Shown: piece after piece, positions 1-5,716 of the stretch
Layout: each line of letters opens with the position of its first letter
Numbering within the stretch: position 1 is the first letter of the stretch
The notes under the pieces: model-generated
The model's input: only the letters and a program-made list of their open reading frames with translations
Databases searched by the model: none
What the model was told of the DNA's origin: nothing
Assembly (NCBI GenBank): GCA_013298335.1
Contig: JAAFHI010000213.1
Span: 1-6,368, forward strand
DNA: 6,368 nt
Origin: Actinomycetota bacterium
Lineage (GTDB): Bacteria > Acidobacteriota > Blastocatellia > Chloracidobacteriales > Chloracidobacteriaceae
Direction of reading: 5' to 3'
Translations under genes and position numbers: made by a program

Positions 1-23
1 GCTTCCAAATTGACGACGCAGAA

Positions 24-52
24 AAAGCCGCCGGTGAAGCGCCGGCGGCTTT
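24..52 (-). terminator. Rho-independent terminator of the 75-residue minus-strand gene
   Basis: An 11-base perfect inverted repeat (AAAGCCGCCGG at 24..34, CCGGCGGCTTT at 42..52) encloses a 7-base loop. Read on the minus strand, the GC-rich stem ends in a run of five T (positions 26 to 22), the classic intrinsic terminator layout. It lies 33 bases past the stop codon of the minus-strand gene 86..313 and so most likely ends that transcript. The right arm also ends in TTT on the plus strand, so weak termination in the other direction is possible. Confidence 0.85.
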
Positions 53-85
53 GAAACGGGTTTCGGAATCGACCCGATCCCAAGT

Positions 86-313
86 TCAACCGGGCGGATC
101 GGGAAGGACCTGGCGGGCGATGGCGGTCACCATCGTCCGGATGTGATTCGTCGATTCCCGGATCTCCGCCGCCGTTTCCAGTGTCCCGGTAACAGCCCTT
201 TCAACCCGGCTCAGTCGGACGTCCAGATCGAACACCCCCGCTTTCAACCTGGGGATGTCCTCGGCGATTTTGACCAGCAGGTCGTCCATCCTATTCGTCG
301 GTTCGGTCGGCAT
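86..313 (-). CDS. small hypothetical protein, probable coiled coil (75 aa)
   Basis: I do not recognise a family. The ATG at 311..313 is preceded by a strong ribosome binding site (GAAGGAG on the minus strand, 321..327, 7-base spacing), and the frame is followed by a convincing intrinsic terminator; these two signals are why it is called real. The 75-residue product has no signal peptide or membrane segment. Residues about 8 to 65 are an almost unbroken helical stretch with heptad-like hydrophobic spacing (LLVKIAEDIPRLKAG, then DLDVRLSRVERAV and IRESTNHIRTMVTAIA), so a short coiled coil or oligomerising helical protein is likely; the C terminus is Pro-rich (LPDPPG). It is divergent from the four-gene operon and probably independent of it. 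Confidence 0.7.
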   Translation of the reverse strand: MPTEPTNRMDDLLVKIAEDIPRLKAGVFDLDVRLSRVERAVTGTLETAAEIRESTNHIRTMVTAIARQVLPDPPG

Positions 314-337
314 TGCCTGTCTCCTTCGGAAATGGTT

Positions 338-421
338 TCTGTCGAAGCGACCCTTCCCGGTAAAGAACGGCTCGCTTCACCCGCTTCTGTCGCGGAGCGA
401 CCTCCCGCCGATTGGCGACAG
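338..421. repeat. imperfect direct repeat with three small hairpins
   Basis: TCTGTCGAAGCGACC at 338..352 recurs as TCTGTCGCGGAGCGACC at 386..402, and both copies are followed within a few bases by TCCCG. Each copy contains a small dyad: GTCG-AAG-CGAC in the first and GTCGC-GGA-GCGAC in the second. A third dyad, CGCC-GATT-GGCG, follows just downstream. CTGTCGC at 387..393 can also pair with GCGACAG at 415..421. The block lies 25 bases upstream of the minus-strand start codon, where a repressor site or 5' leader structure for that small gene would sit. A function is inference only. Confidence 0.4.
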
Positions 422-698
422 TAATGCTCGGGGATCAGATTCCAACCCACCCGACGGCGGACAACGTCGCCTCGAAGAACCTCCCCCGATCATCCTCAGC
501 CGTTGATTCGCAGCCGGCAGTTCACACTTCCATTCATTCCAACCAGTTCGGACTGTCCGTCGCGCCTGGAGACCACCTTGCACCTTTATATTGGGGGCAC
601 ACCCGTCAACGAGCGGGTAAGTGAAGCTTGGCGATGTGGTGACGGCCAGTCGAGTTTTTGTTCAGGCGGTATCGTGAAGGAAAATCATAATCCGACAT

Positions 699-735
699 TT
701 TATTCAAAAATCAAAGAATAAAGTTGACAAAGTCA
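699..735 (+). promoter_or_regulatory. candidate operator and -35 region of the four-gene operon
   Basis: A perfect 7-base inverted repeat (TTTATTC at 699..705, GAATAAA at 716..722) with a 10-base AT-rich spacer abuts a perfect -35 consensus TTGACA (724..729). That box overlaps a second dyad, TGAC-AAA-GTCA (725..735). The block is about 85 bases upstream of the first operon start. XRE proteins usually bind such dyads and the operon encodes one, so autoregulation is plausible. I cannot find a convincing -10 hexamer 16 to 18 bases after TTGACA, so promoter assignment is weak while the dyads are directly visible. Confidence 0.4.
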
Positions 736-817
736 GGACTCATGGCGCAACCTTTTCTCGGTTGGGGACCAGCCCCGTCGTGAATCGAGAATGTGGTGGA
801 TCAACGGAGGTGTCGTA

Positions 818-1465
818 ATGCCGGACTCGGATCGCTTCTACAGAGGTTTTCGCGGCAAGCACTGGGGCAAAACAGCCAAATGCATCATCGAAGGCCAAGA
901 CTTGATGAGCATTGCCGAAATACTGGAAAAGGCCTGCGCGACAACGACCAAGGAAGAATTATTGGCACCCGTTATCAAACAGATATGGCAATTCCTGCGG
1001 AGTGCGGTTCTTGATGCGCGATACGGCAATGGCCGAAACAGCGAAATCCGCATTCAGTTTGAACGGGACCTTCAACGGCTCAGTCGTTCCCATCCAACTG
1101 ACCTTCAGTCGTTTCTGCTGGCAAAAGACGCGGCGACGGCAACCTTCGCGGCCTTCACCCGATCCAGTGAACCTTGTCACGATCAGGCTATTCTCGATGG
1201 TCTATGCGACCGGTTTCACGAACGGATTATTCGAGGAAGACTGTTCTCCGTGATGCGCGAACGAGCGATCAGAGACCCTCAATTCAAACTTGATCCCATT
1301 TTGGAGAAAGCCCTGCTTGGCCGGACCGTCGAGAAAGCGCGCCAGTGGCTTGCCAATGTATTGACCGGAAGAAACCAAACCTGTCGACTCCCGCCCACCC
1401 GTCGCAAACAAGGTGTCGATATCAATTCGATTGATTCGCTGAACAAACCTTTGGCCGACTTTTGA
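818..1465 (+). CDS. operon gene A, hypothetical protein of unknown family (215 aa)
   Basis: I do not recognise this protein. The start at 818 is chosen over an in-frame ATG at 791 because GGAGG lies 7 bases upstream (806..810) and the earlier ATG has no ribosome binding site. The product begins MPDSDRFYRGFRGKHWGK, a basic, aromatic, Gly-rich N terminus with no signal peptide. It is then mainly helical: an amphipathic block around residues 30 to 65, a middle block with a charged QFERDLQRLSR stretch, and a third block (RLFSVMRERA to ARQWLANVL). The tail is Arg/Lys-rich (PPTRRKQG) and flexible-looking. No catalytic motif or transmembrane helix is evident, so a soluble partner protein is the best guess. 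It is immediately upstream of the QueC-like gene, so the two probably act together. It may fill the role QatB has in Qat, but I see no clear QatB resemblance. Pro at position 2 predicts removal of Met1. Confidence 0.82.
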   Translation: MPDSDRFYRGFRGKHWGKTAKCIIEGQDLMSIAEILEKACATTTKEELLAPVIKQIWQFLRSAVLDARYGNGRNSEIRIQFERDLQRLSRSHPTDLQSFLLAKDAATATFAAFTRSSEPCHDQAILDGLCDRFHERIIRGRLFSVMRERAIRDPQFKLDPILEKALLGRTVEKARQWLANVLTGRNQTCRLPPTRRKQGVDINSIDSLNKPLADF

Positions 1466-1497
1466 CCGTACCGGAAAAAAAGAACAAGGAAGGGTGC

Positions 1498-2880
1498 ATG
1501 AAAATTACGCAGTTTCCAATTTACTCCTCGCCGACGCTTCAGTTATCAATCAAAGGTGGTATCTCGAGTTCAGTCGATAGCCCCCAATCCCTCTTTGAGA
1601 TAAAAGACTTCGTCATCGCGCAAAAACTCCGGTGCAACGTCTCACAGAAACTCACCGATTTCCTTCAGATCGCGCTTTATGTGTACTGCGCGGATCAACT
1701 TTTCCGACGGGAACGTCACTGGTGTCGTCGTCTTGGCGTCAAGATTCCGGTTCAAGATCCGAAGTTCTGGGAAGCTCGGAAGTACGAAATTCTTGAATTG
1801 CTTCAATTCCTGACTGACGACGAGTGGATCCTCCACTTTGTCCCCGCGCCACCGGTTGCGCGTCGCCAGGATGAAAATCCGTTTCTGCCCATTCACTACG
1901 ATCCTCAAAGCATCGTAGCCCTCTACAGCGGTGGCCTCGATTCATTTGCCGGGCTCGCCAACCAACTCTCCGCTAATCCGGGTAAGCCATTCGTTCTTGT
2001 GGCAAGCTCAACCAATTCCCGCCAGGTCAACCTGCAACGAGCGCAAATCAACGAACTGCGCCGGCAAACCGGTCGTGACCTTACGCTCATTCAGGTCTGG
2101 TCAAGCCTCAAGAAGGAGGCCTTGGGCAATGGGCCCAGGGAAACCTCCCAGCGAACTCGGGGATTTCTTCATCTGGCGCTCGGAGTCGTAACCGCCTTGT
2201 CCGCCGGGCTAAACCGTCTGTGTCTTTACGAGAATGGGATCGGGGCCATCAATCTTCCCTATGACGGTACGCACGTTGGTGCACTGGCCACACACGCCGT
2301 TCATCCGGGAACTCTTCGCCGAATGGCCGAACTGGTACAAAAAATTACCGACGAGCCTTTCGAAATTACAAACCCTTTTATTTTCCAAACCAAAGGTCAG
2401 ATGGTTGCCACCCCTGAAATCCGCCGGTTTGCCAATCTGATCGGAAAGACGTTTTCCTGTGACGGATTTCCGCTTCGTCAACACGCCCAAAGTCAATGCG
2501 GGACCTGCACCTCCTGCATCCTGCGACGTCTTTCCATAGAGGTAGCCGGACTGTCCAATTTTGATCCCGGTCACACTTACGATACTGACTGTACGTCCGA
2601 GGCTGTCTCTCCGACCAAACAGCTTTCCCTGTCACGCCTGAAAATGGAGTATCAGGTTCGCGCCATCGCGGAAGCACTCAGCCAGCCCGATCCCTGGAAC
2701 GCAATGGTGCAGGAATTCCCCCGCCTTTGTGAAATCTTTGACGAACTAACTTTTTTTCTGGGGATGAACGAGAACCTAGTCGAAACCGCCCTGCTTGATC
2801 TCTATCGAAGCTATGTCGCCGAGTGGAATTCCTTCTCGGGCCGCTCCCGTCAGCTACAGGGCCTCGCCAAAGCCGCATGA
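1498..2880 (+). CDS. QueC/QatC-like PP-loop ATPase with N-terminal accessory domain (460 aa)
   Basis: QueC enzymes use ATP to turn 7-carboxy-7-deazaguanine into the nitrile preQ0; enlarged QueC-like proteins occur in Qat and type IV CBASS defence operons. Seen here: the PP-loop SGGLDS at residues 144 to 149 after a hydrophobic strand; an ENG..AINLPYDGTHVGAL segment around 255 to 270; NPFIFQTKGQMV near 300; and Cys321, Cys334, Cys337 and Cys340 (pattern C-x12-CGTCTSC), matching the four-Cys zinc site of QueC. Residues 1 to 135 form an extra domain (DFLQIALYVYCADQLFRRE, then W..RLGVKIPV.D..FW) typical of the defence-type proteins. At 460 residues it is about twice the length of ordinary QueC, with a helical extension after residue 370. 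ATG 1498 is preferred (AAGGA at 1486..1490, 7-base spacing) over an in-frame TTG at 1462 overlapping the previous stop codon. No queD, queE, queF or tgt neighbour is present, so housekeeping queuosine synthesis is unlikely. All key residues look intact. Confidence 0.9.
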   Translation: MKITQFPIYSSPTLQLSIKGGISSSVDSPQSLFEIKDFVIAQKLRCNVSQKLTDFLQIALYVYCADQLFRRERHWCRRLGVKIPVQDPKFWEARKYEILELLQFLTDDEWILHFVPAPPVARRQDENPFLPIHYDPQSIVALYSGGLDSFAGLANQLSANPGKPFVLVASSTNSRQVNLQRAQINELRRQTGRDLTLIQVWSSLKKEALGNGPRETSQRTRGFLHLALGVVTALSAGLNRLCLYENGIGAINLPYDGTHVGALATHAVHPGTLRRMAELVQKITDEPFEITNPFIFQTKGQMVATPEIRRFANLIGKTFSCDGFPLRQHAQSQCGTCTSCILRRLSIEVAGLSNFDPGHTYDTDCTSEAVSPTKQLSLSRLKMEYQVRAIAEALSQPDPWNAMVQEFPRLCEIFDELTFFLGMNENLVETALLDLYRSYVAEWNSFSGRSRQLQGLAKAA

Positions 2881-2894
2881 TTTGAGGAAACACA

Positions 2895-4127
2895 ATGCAC
2901 CCGACCGTACTGGAAGATCTCGACCCCCGAGTTCTCGGCGCTCGACTCCAGGAAATCCGCCGCGCCCGCGGCCTGACGCAACAGGCCGTCGCCGAGGAAA
3001 TGGGCATGGCTCGCACCACCGTCGTTGCCGTCGAGAAGGGCGAACGGCGACTGAATGAACGCGAACTGGTTCAGTTTGCCCGGCTGTACGGCGCGAAGGT
3101 GTCCGACATCGTGGGACGCAAGGATTCCCCGGACGGCTTCACGGTGTTGTTCAGAAGTCTTTACCGAAAGACCGACAAACCGGCGGAAGATTCCGCGCTC
3201 AACCTCGAACAGATGCAAATCGCCGAGGATTTGGAGAAACTGGCGCGCAACTACCGTGAACTCGAACGGCTTTGCAACGTTCGCTCGACGCCGCTCAATG
3301 ACCGGAAATACGTGATGGATGGAATTTCACCGGAGCAGGCCGCCGAGGAAATCGCCGTCGCGGAACGCTACCGTCTGCACCTCGACGACGGGCCGATTTA
3401 TGATCTGGCCGAACTGCTGGAGACCGAGGTCGGCATACGGATTTTCTGTTTCCCGATGCCCTCGAACATTTCCGGATGCTTCGCCTTTGTCGATGACCTC
3501 GGCGCCTGTATCGGCATCAACTCCAAACATCCGCGCGAACGTCAGAACTGGACGCTCGCCCACGAATACGGCCATTTTCTGGTCAACCGTCACGAAGCCG
3601 GGATGACGTTTCTCAAGGGACGGGTGCGCACGGCCGCCGAAGAACGATTCGTCGATGCCTTCGTCGCTCACTTTCTGATGCCGGCGTCGGGCGTCAACCG
3701 TCGGTTCTCCGACTTGCAGCGTCAATCCGCGTCCGGCGTTACCCTCGCGCAGATCTGCACGATGGCCGACCATTTCCGGGTCTCGGTTCAGGCCATCATC
3801 CTGCGCCTTGAAGATCTCCGACGAATTCCTTCGGGAACGTGGGACAATCTGGTCGCAAAAGGGTTCAAACCCCGGAAGGCCCAGGCCGCGCTCGGCATTG
3901 AGAGCACCGCCGCAATGCGGGAACGATTTCCGCAGCGGTATATCGAGATGGCGATCACCGCGTACGAAAAGGAGGAACTCAGTGAGGGGGAACTGGTGCA
4001 ATATTTGCGAACCGACCGTACCCGTGCCCGACTGCTCGTCGACGAGTTCAAATCACGTTCAGCCGTCGGTGACGAAGGGTTGCTGAACGGCGAGGTGGAT
4101 CTCGCCCGTTCCATCACCGCGAGGTAG
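2895..4127 (+). CDS. XRE helix-turn-helix regulator fused to ImmA/IrrE zinc metalloprotease (410 aa)
   Basis: Residues 15 to 75 are an XRE/Cro-type HTH (LGARLQEIRRARGLTQQAVA, TTVVAVEKGERRLNE). A linker follows, then a COG2856 ImmA/IrrE domain from about residue 150 with the zinc motif HEYGH (His223, Glu224, His227) and the downstream EERFVDAFVAHFLMP segment, whose Glu249 or Glu250 should be the third ligand. The C-terminal region (VSVQAIILRLEDL, then RYIEMAITAYEKEELSEGEL) is also usual in this family, so the protein appears complete. Relatives such as ImmA of ICEBs1 and PprI/IrrE of Deinococcus cut an XRE-type repressor upon stress; here DNA-binding and protease domains are in one chain, suggesting a self-regulating switch. 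The start has GAGGAAA (2884..2890) just upstream, 14 bases after the QueC-like stop. It precedes the PIN gene by 7 bases, so it may restrain or activate that nuclease. Codons are markedly GC-rich relative to the two upstream genes. Confidence 0.96.
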   Translation: MHPTVLEDLDPRVLGARLQEIRRARGLTQQAVAEEMGMARTTVVAVEKGERRLNERELVQFARLYGAKVSDIVGRKDSPDGFTVLFRSLYRKTDKPAEDSALNLEQMQIAEDLEKLARNYRELERLCNVRSTPLNDRKYVMDGISPEQAAEEIAVAERYRLHLDDGPIYDLAELLETEVGIRIFCFPMPSNISGCFAFVDDLGACIGINSKHPRERQNWTLAHEYGHFLVNRHEAGMTFLKGRVRTAAEERFVDAFVAHFLMPASGVNRRFSDLQRQSASGVTLAQICTMADHFRVSVQAIILRLEDLRRIPSGTWDNLVAKGFKPRKAQAALGIESTAAMRERFPQRYIEMAITAYEKEELSEGELVQYLRTDRTRARLLVDEFKSRSAVGDEGLLNGEVDLARSITAR

Positions 4128-4134
4128 CCGCCAA

Positions 4135-4686
4135 ATGCCGGATCGCACGCTTCTGCTCGACACCTGCGTCCTTCTGAATCTCGCCGCCGGAGGACAACTG
4201 GAGTCGGTTCTCGAAACAAATCATTTTCTTCCCGGACGTATCGCCACGGCGGTGCGGGAGGAAAGCCTCTACCTGATTTCGGAATCCGATCCGGGAGAGT
4301 TCGAACCCATCGACGTGCAGCCGCTTATCGACCGCCGGATTCTTTCCGTCGTCGAGTTGGAGACGGATGATGAATACCGGCTGTTCGTCAATACGGCCGC
4401 CACACCGATTGGCGACGGCGAAGCAATGTCCATCGCCATCGCCGCCTCGCGCGGGTGGATTCTTGCGACCGACGACCGAAAAGCCCGCCGTGTCTACACG
4501 CAGACCGTCCCCGATGCCGACCGTCTGACCGGCACAACCACCCTGCTGCGGGAATGGTCGAAGTCAATTCCACTGGAAGAACTGCAACATACGCTCGGCA
4601 CGATTCAGCGCCGAGCCCGTTTCATCCCCGGCAAATCCGACCTGAATCGGGATTGGTGGGAAACCACCGTTTCCGCCACCGAGTAA
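4135..4686 (+). CDS. PIN-domain ribonuclease-like protein (183 aa)
   Basis: PIN domains are metal-dependent nucleases, mostly RNases, and are the toxin in VapBC-type systems. The N-terminal strand LLLDTCVLLNL places the first acidic residue at Asp9; GDGEAMSIAIA gives Glu96; and ILATDDRKARR gives Asp113 and Asp114. This is the expected order of PIN active-site acids, and the GEA..IA plus DDRKAR signature is close to COG2405/DUF3368-type proteins. About 45 residues beyond the core PIN fold form a helical, basic tail ending in a Trp pair (RDWWETT). The start is 7 bases after the protease stop; a GAGG lies 10 bases upstream (4121..4124), overlapping that stop, so coupled translation is likely. 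It may be the effector or toxin of the operon, with the XRE-ImmA/IrrE protein as its partner; the pairing is inference. The sequence shows no truncation. Confidence 0.88.
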   Translation: MPDRTLLLDTCVLLNLAAGGQLESVLETNHFLPGRIATAVREESLYLISESDPGEFEPIDVQPLIDRRILSVVELETDDEYRLFVNTAATPIGDGEAMSIAIAASRGWILATDDRKARRVYTQTVPDADRLTGTTTLLREWSKSIPLEELQHTLGTIQRRARFIPGKSDLNRDWWETTVSATE

Positions 4687-4814
4687 TTGCACTGGGCGCC
4701 AGCCTTGGGGTTATTCCAGTTGCGAGTTTCGCCGAATACCGGAAAATCGAGCCTGAAGGACGACCAACGGGGAGATTGTTGCTATTTATAGTGACAACTC
4801 GACGGTCGGAATGA

Positions 4815-4840
4815 GCCGCCCGAGCGCCAGCGAGGGCGGC
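4815..4840. repeat. GC-rich hairpin, possible REP-like or terminator-like element
   Basis: GCCGCCC (4815..4821) pairs perfectly with GGGCGGC (4834..4840) around a 12-base loop that is itself a near-dyad (GAGCGCCAGCGA). No T tract follows on either strand, so it is a poor intrinsic terminator. The CGAGCGCCAGCGAGG flavour recalls dispersed extragenic palindromes, but repetition in the genome cannot be tested from one window. Confidence 0.3.
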
Positions 4841-4951
4841 GCGTTCTCCAAAAACCTCGGCGAACCTCCCGGAAGCTCCAGCCGAAACATTCTCCAGCCG
4901 AATTTTCCGGAACTCTCGGCCACATCGACGCATCACCCAGTCAAAAGATCT

Positions 4952-5027
4952 GGCGAACAAATTCACGTCACCACATAATAAGGCGTGATACTGTTGGGTA
5001 ATACAAGGCATTACCGGATTGTTCGCC
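4952..5027. repeat. compound inverted repeat upstream of the AP2-like gene
   Basis: The outer arms GGCGAACAA (4952..4960) and TTGTTCGCC (5019..5027) are a perfect 9-base inverted repeat 58 bases apart. Inside it are two smaller stems: TCACG (4963..4967) with CGTGA (4984..4988), and GGTAAT (4997..5002) with ATTACC (5010..5015). Together they could fold into a three-way junction ending 55 bases before the AP2-like start. It may be a structured 5' leader, a paired operator, or a mobile-element or recombination site; the sequence alone does not decide. Confidence 0.45.
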
Positions 5028-5082
5028 CGCGATGATCGATCCCGCGATGGCGGACGCATTCTTTTATTTGGAGCATTCCACA

Positions 5083-5637
5083 ATGATCAGAGCATCCAGC
5101 GGCCATAAAGGAATCAGCCGCATCGACCACGAAGGCAAACACACCCACGGCTGGTATGTGCGGGTCTGCTTTGACCGGAAAATCCACGCGAAGTTCTTCA
5201 GCGACATGTACAACGGCGGCAAGGAGAAGGCGCTCAGAAAAGCCGTCAGACATCGTAACGATCTCGAAAAGCAGCTCGGCAAACCCCGGACCGACCGGAT
5301 CGTCGTCGTGTCCAACACCCGGAATACCACCGGCGTCATCGGCGTCCAGCGCACGATCCGGCAGACAAAACTCAAGGACGGCGCGGTGCTGGCCGGGGCA
5401 GTCTTTGAAGTGACCTGGAGTCCGGAGCCGAACGCGATCAGGAAAACATCCTTTTCCATCGAGAAATACGGCGAGGAAGGCGCGTTCCTGAAAGCCGTCG
5501 AATTTCGTCAAAAGGCCGAGAAGAAGATTTACGGCCGCGTCATCCAGACCGCCATCCCGACTTTCGCCGAGGTCAAGGCCCGGCTCGACGGCGACCAACT
5601 GACGCGCTCGGGAAAGCGAAAGAAAAGAACCCCCTGA
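5083..5637 (+). CDS. AP2/ERF-like domain protein with two repeats (184 aa)
   Basis: Bacterial AP2-like domains are small DNA-binding modules, often attached to HNH homing endonucleases or integrases. Two degenerate copies are visible: residues about 8 to 66 (GHKGISRID, WYVRVCFDRK, KFFSDMYNGGKEKALRKAV) and about 81 to 148 (NTTGVIGVQR, FEVTWS, RKTSFSIEKYGEEGAFLKAV). Each has the three-strand-plus-helix layout with a conserved Phe before a Gly-rich turn and an Ala-rich helix. The C terminus is very basic (SGKRKKRTP), fitting DNA binding. ATG 5083 is chosen because GGAG lies 9 bases upstream (5070..5073); in-frame ATGs at 5032 and 5047 lack such a site. No nuclease or recombinase domain is attached. 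It could be a stand-alone DNA-binding regulator or a remnant of a mobile element. It lies about 400 bases beyond the operon and ends at a strong hairpin, so it is probably a separate transcription unit. Confidence 0.83.
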   Translation: MIRASSGHKGISRIDHEGKHTHGWYVRVCFDRKIHAKFFSDMYNGGKEKALRKAVRHRNDLEKQLGKPRTDRIVVVSNTRNTTGVIGVQRTIRQTKLKDGAVLAGAVFEVTWSPEPNAIRKTSFSIEKYGEEGAFLKAVEFRQKAEKKIYGRVIQTAIPTFAEVKARLDGDQLTRSGKRKKRTP

Positions 5638-5650
5638 GTCCGGCAATGAA

Positions 5651-5686
5651 GACGGCCCGAATGCCACCGGGAACATTCGGGCCGTC
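5651..5686 (+). terminator. hairpin terminator, probably bidirectional, between convergent genes
   Basis: A perfect 13-base inverted repeat (GACGGCCCGAATG at 5651..5663, CATTCGGGCCGTC at 5674..5686) encloses a 10-base loop. It starts 14 bases after the AP2-like stop. The plus-strand exit is GTTGTTTG, a broken T tract. The hairpin also lies 31 bases beyond the stop of the convergent minus-strand gene, so it can serve both. Confidence 0.8.
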
Positions 5687-5716
5687 GTTGTTTGTCGCCA
5701 GGTTGGCAACCGTGAA

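Larger units (their letters stand above)
314..817. other. divergent intergenic region, about 500 bases, no supported gene
   Basis: This gap separates the minus-strand small gene from the plus-strand operon and should hold both promoters. Open frames here are short, lack ribosome binding sites and have low-complexity Arg/Pro/Ser-rich translations, so I call no gene. The part next to the small gene (338..421) contains an imperfect repeat and small hairpins. The part near the operon (about 670..735) is clearly more AT-rich than its surroundings and contains an inverted repeat and a TTGACA box, both listed separately. I see no tRNA or terminator. Confidence 0.6.
818..4686 (+). other. four-gene operon: unknown, QueC-like, XRE-ImmA/IrrE protease, PIN nuclease
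   Basis: Four plus-strand genes run head to tail with gaps of 32, 14 and 7 bases, no terminator between them, and a Shine-Dalgarno-like sequence before each start. Co-transcription from the 5' region before 818 is therefore very likely. The gene content matches no system I can name. A QueC-like PP-loop enzyme with an accessory N-terminal domain points towards Qat and type IV CBASS, while the XRE-protease plus PIN pair points towards toxin-antitoxin or phage-response regulation. Calling it a defence system is inference from families and arrangement; no experimental or comparative evidence is available here. Confidence 0.75.
4687..5082. other. gene-free region between the operon and the AP2-like gene
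   Basis: About 400 bases with no frame that has a ribosome binding site or recognisable domain. I find no clear T-tract terminator for the operon. The stretch contains a GC-rich hairpin (4815..4840) and a compound stem structure (4952..5027), both listed separately, and is otherwise unexplained. The promoter of the AP2-like gene should lie here, but no convincing -35/-10 pair was found. Confidence 0.55.

Noticed and set aside
143..424. 93-residue plus-strand open frame near the left edge
   Set aside because: It is opposite the small minus-strand gene, which has both a strong ribosome binding site and a terminator; this frame has neither.
686..691. CATAAT as a -10 box
   Set aside because: No -35-like hexamer is found 16 to 18 bases upstream.
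1462..1497. TTG start extending the QueC-like protein by 12 residues
   Set aside because: The Lys/Glu-rich extension has no ribosome binding site of its own, while ATG 1498 has a good one; the extension is the gene A to B spacer.
3327..4001. 224-residue minus-strand open frame inside the protease gene
   Set aside because: It is antisense to a confidently identified XRE-ImmA/IrrE gene, a usual by-product of GC-rich coding sequence.
4299..4308. GTTCGAACCC, like a tRNA T-loop
   Set aside because: It lies within the PIN coding sequence and no acceptor, D or anticodon arms surround it.
4993..4999. GTTGGGT, fitting the integron attC core GTTRRRY
   Set aside because: No matching RYYYAAC partner at a suitable distance and no integron integrase in the window; a degenerate seven-base match is expected by chance.
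4622..5083. Long minus-strand open frame across the gene-free region
   Set aside because: It begins with TTG without a ribosome binding site, overlaps the PIN gene end, and its translation is Arg/Ala-rich with no domain; most likely a GC-rich chance frame.
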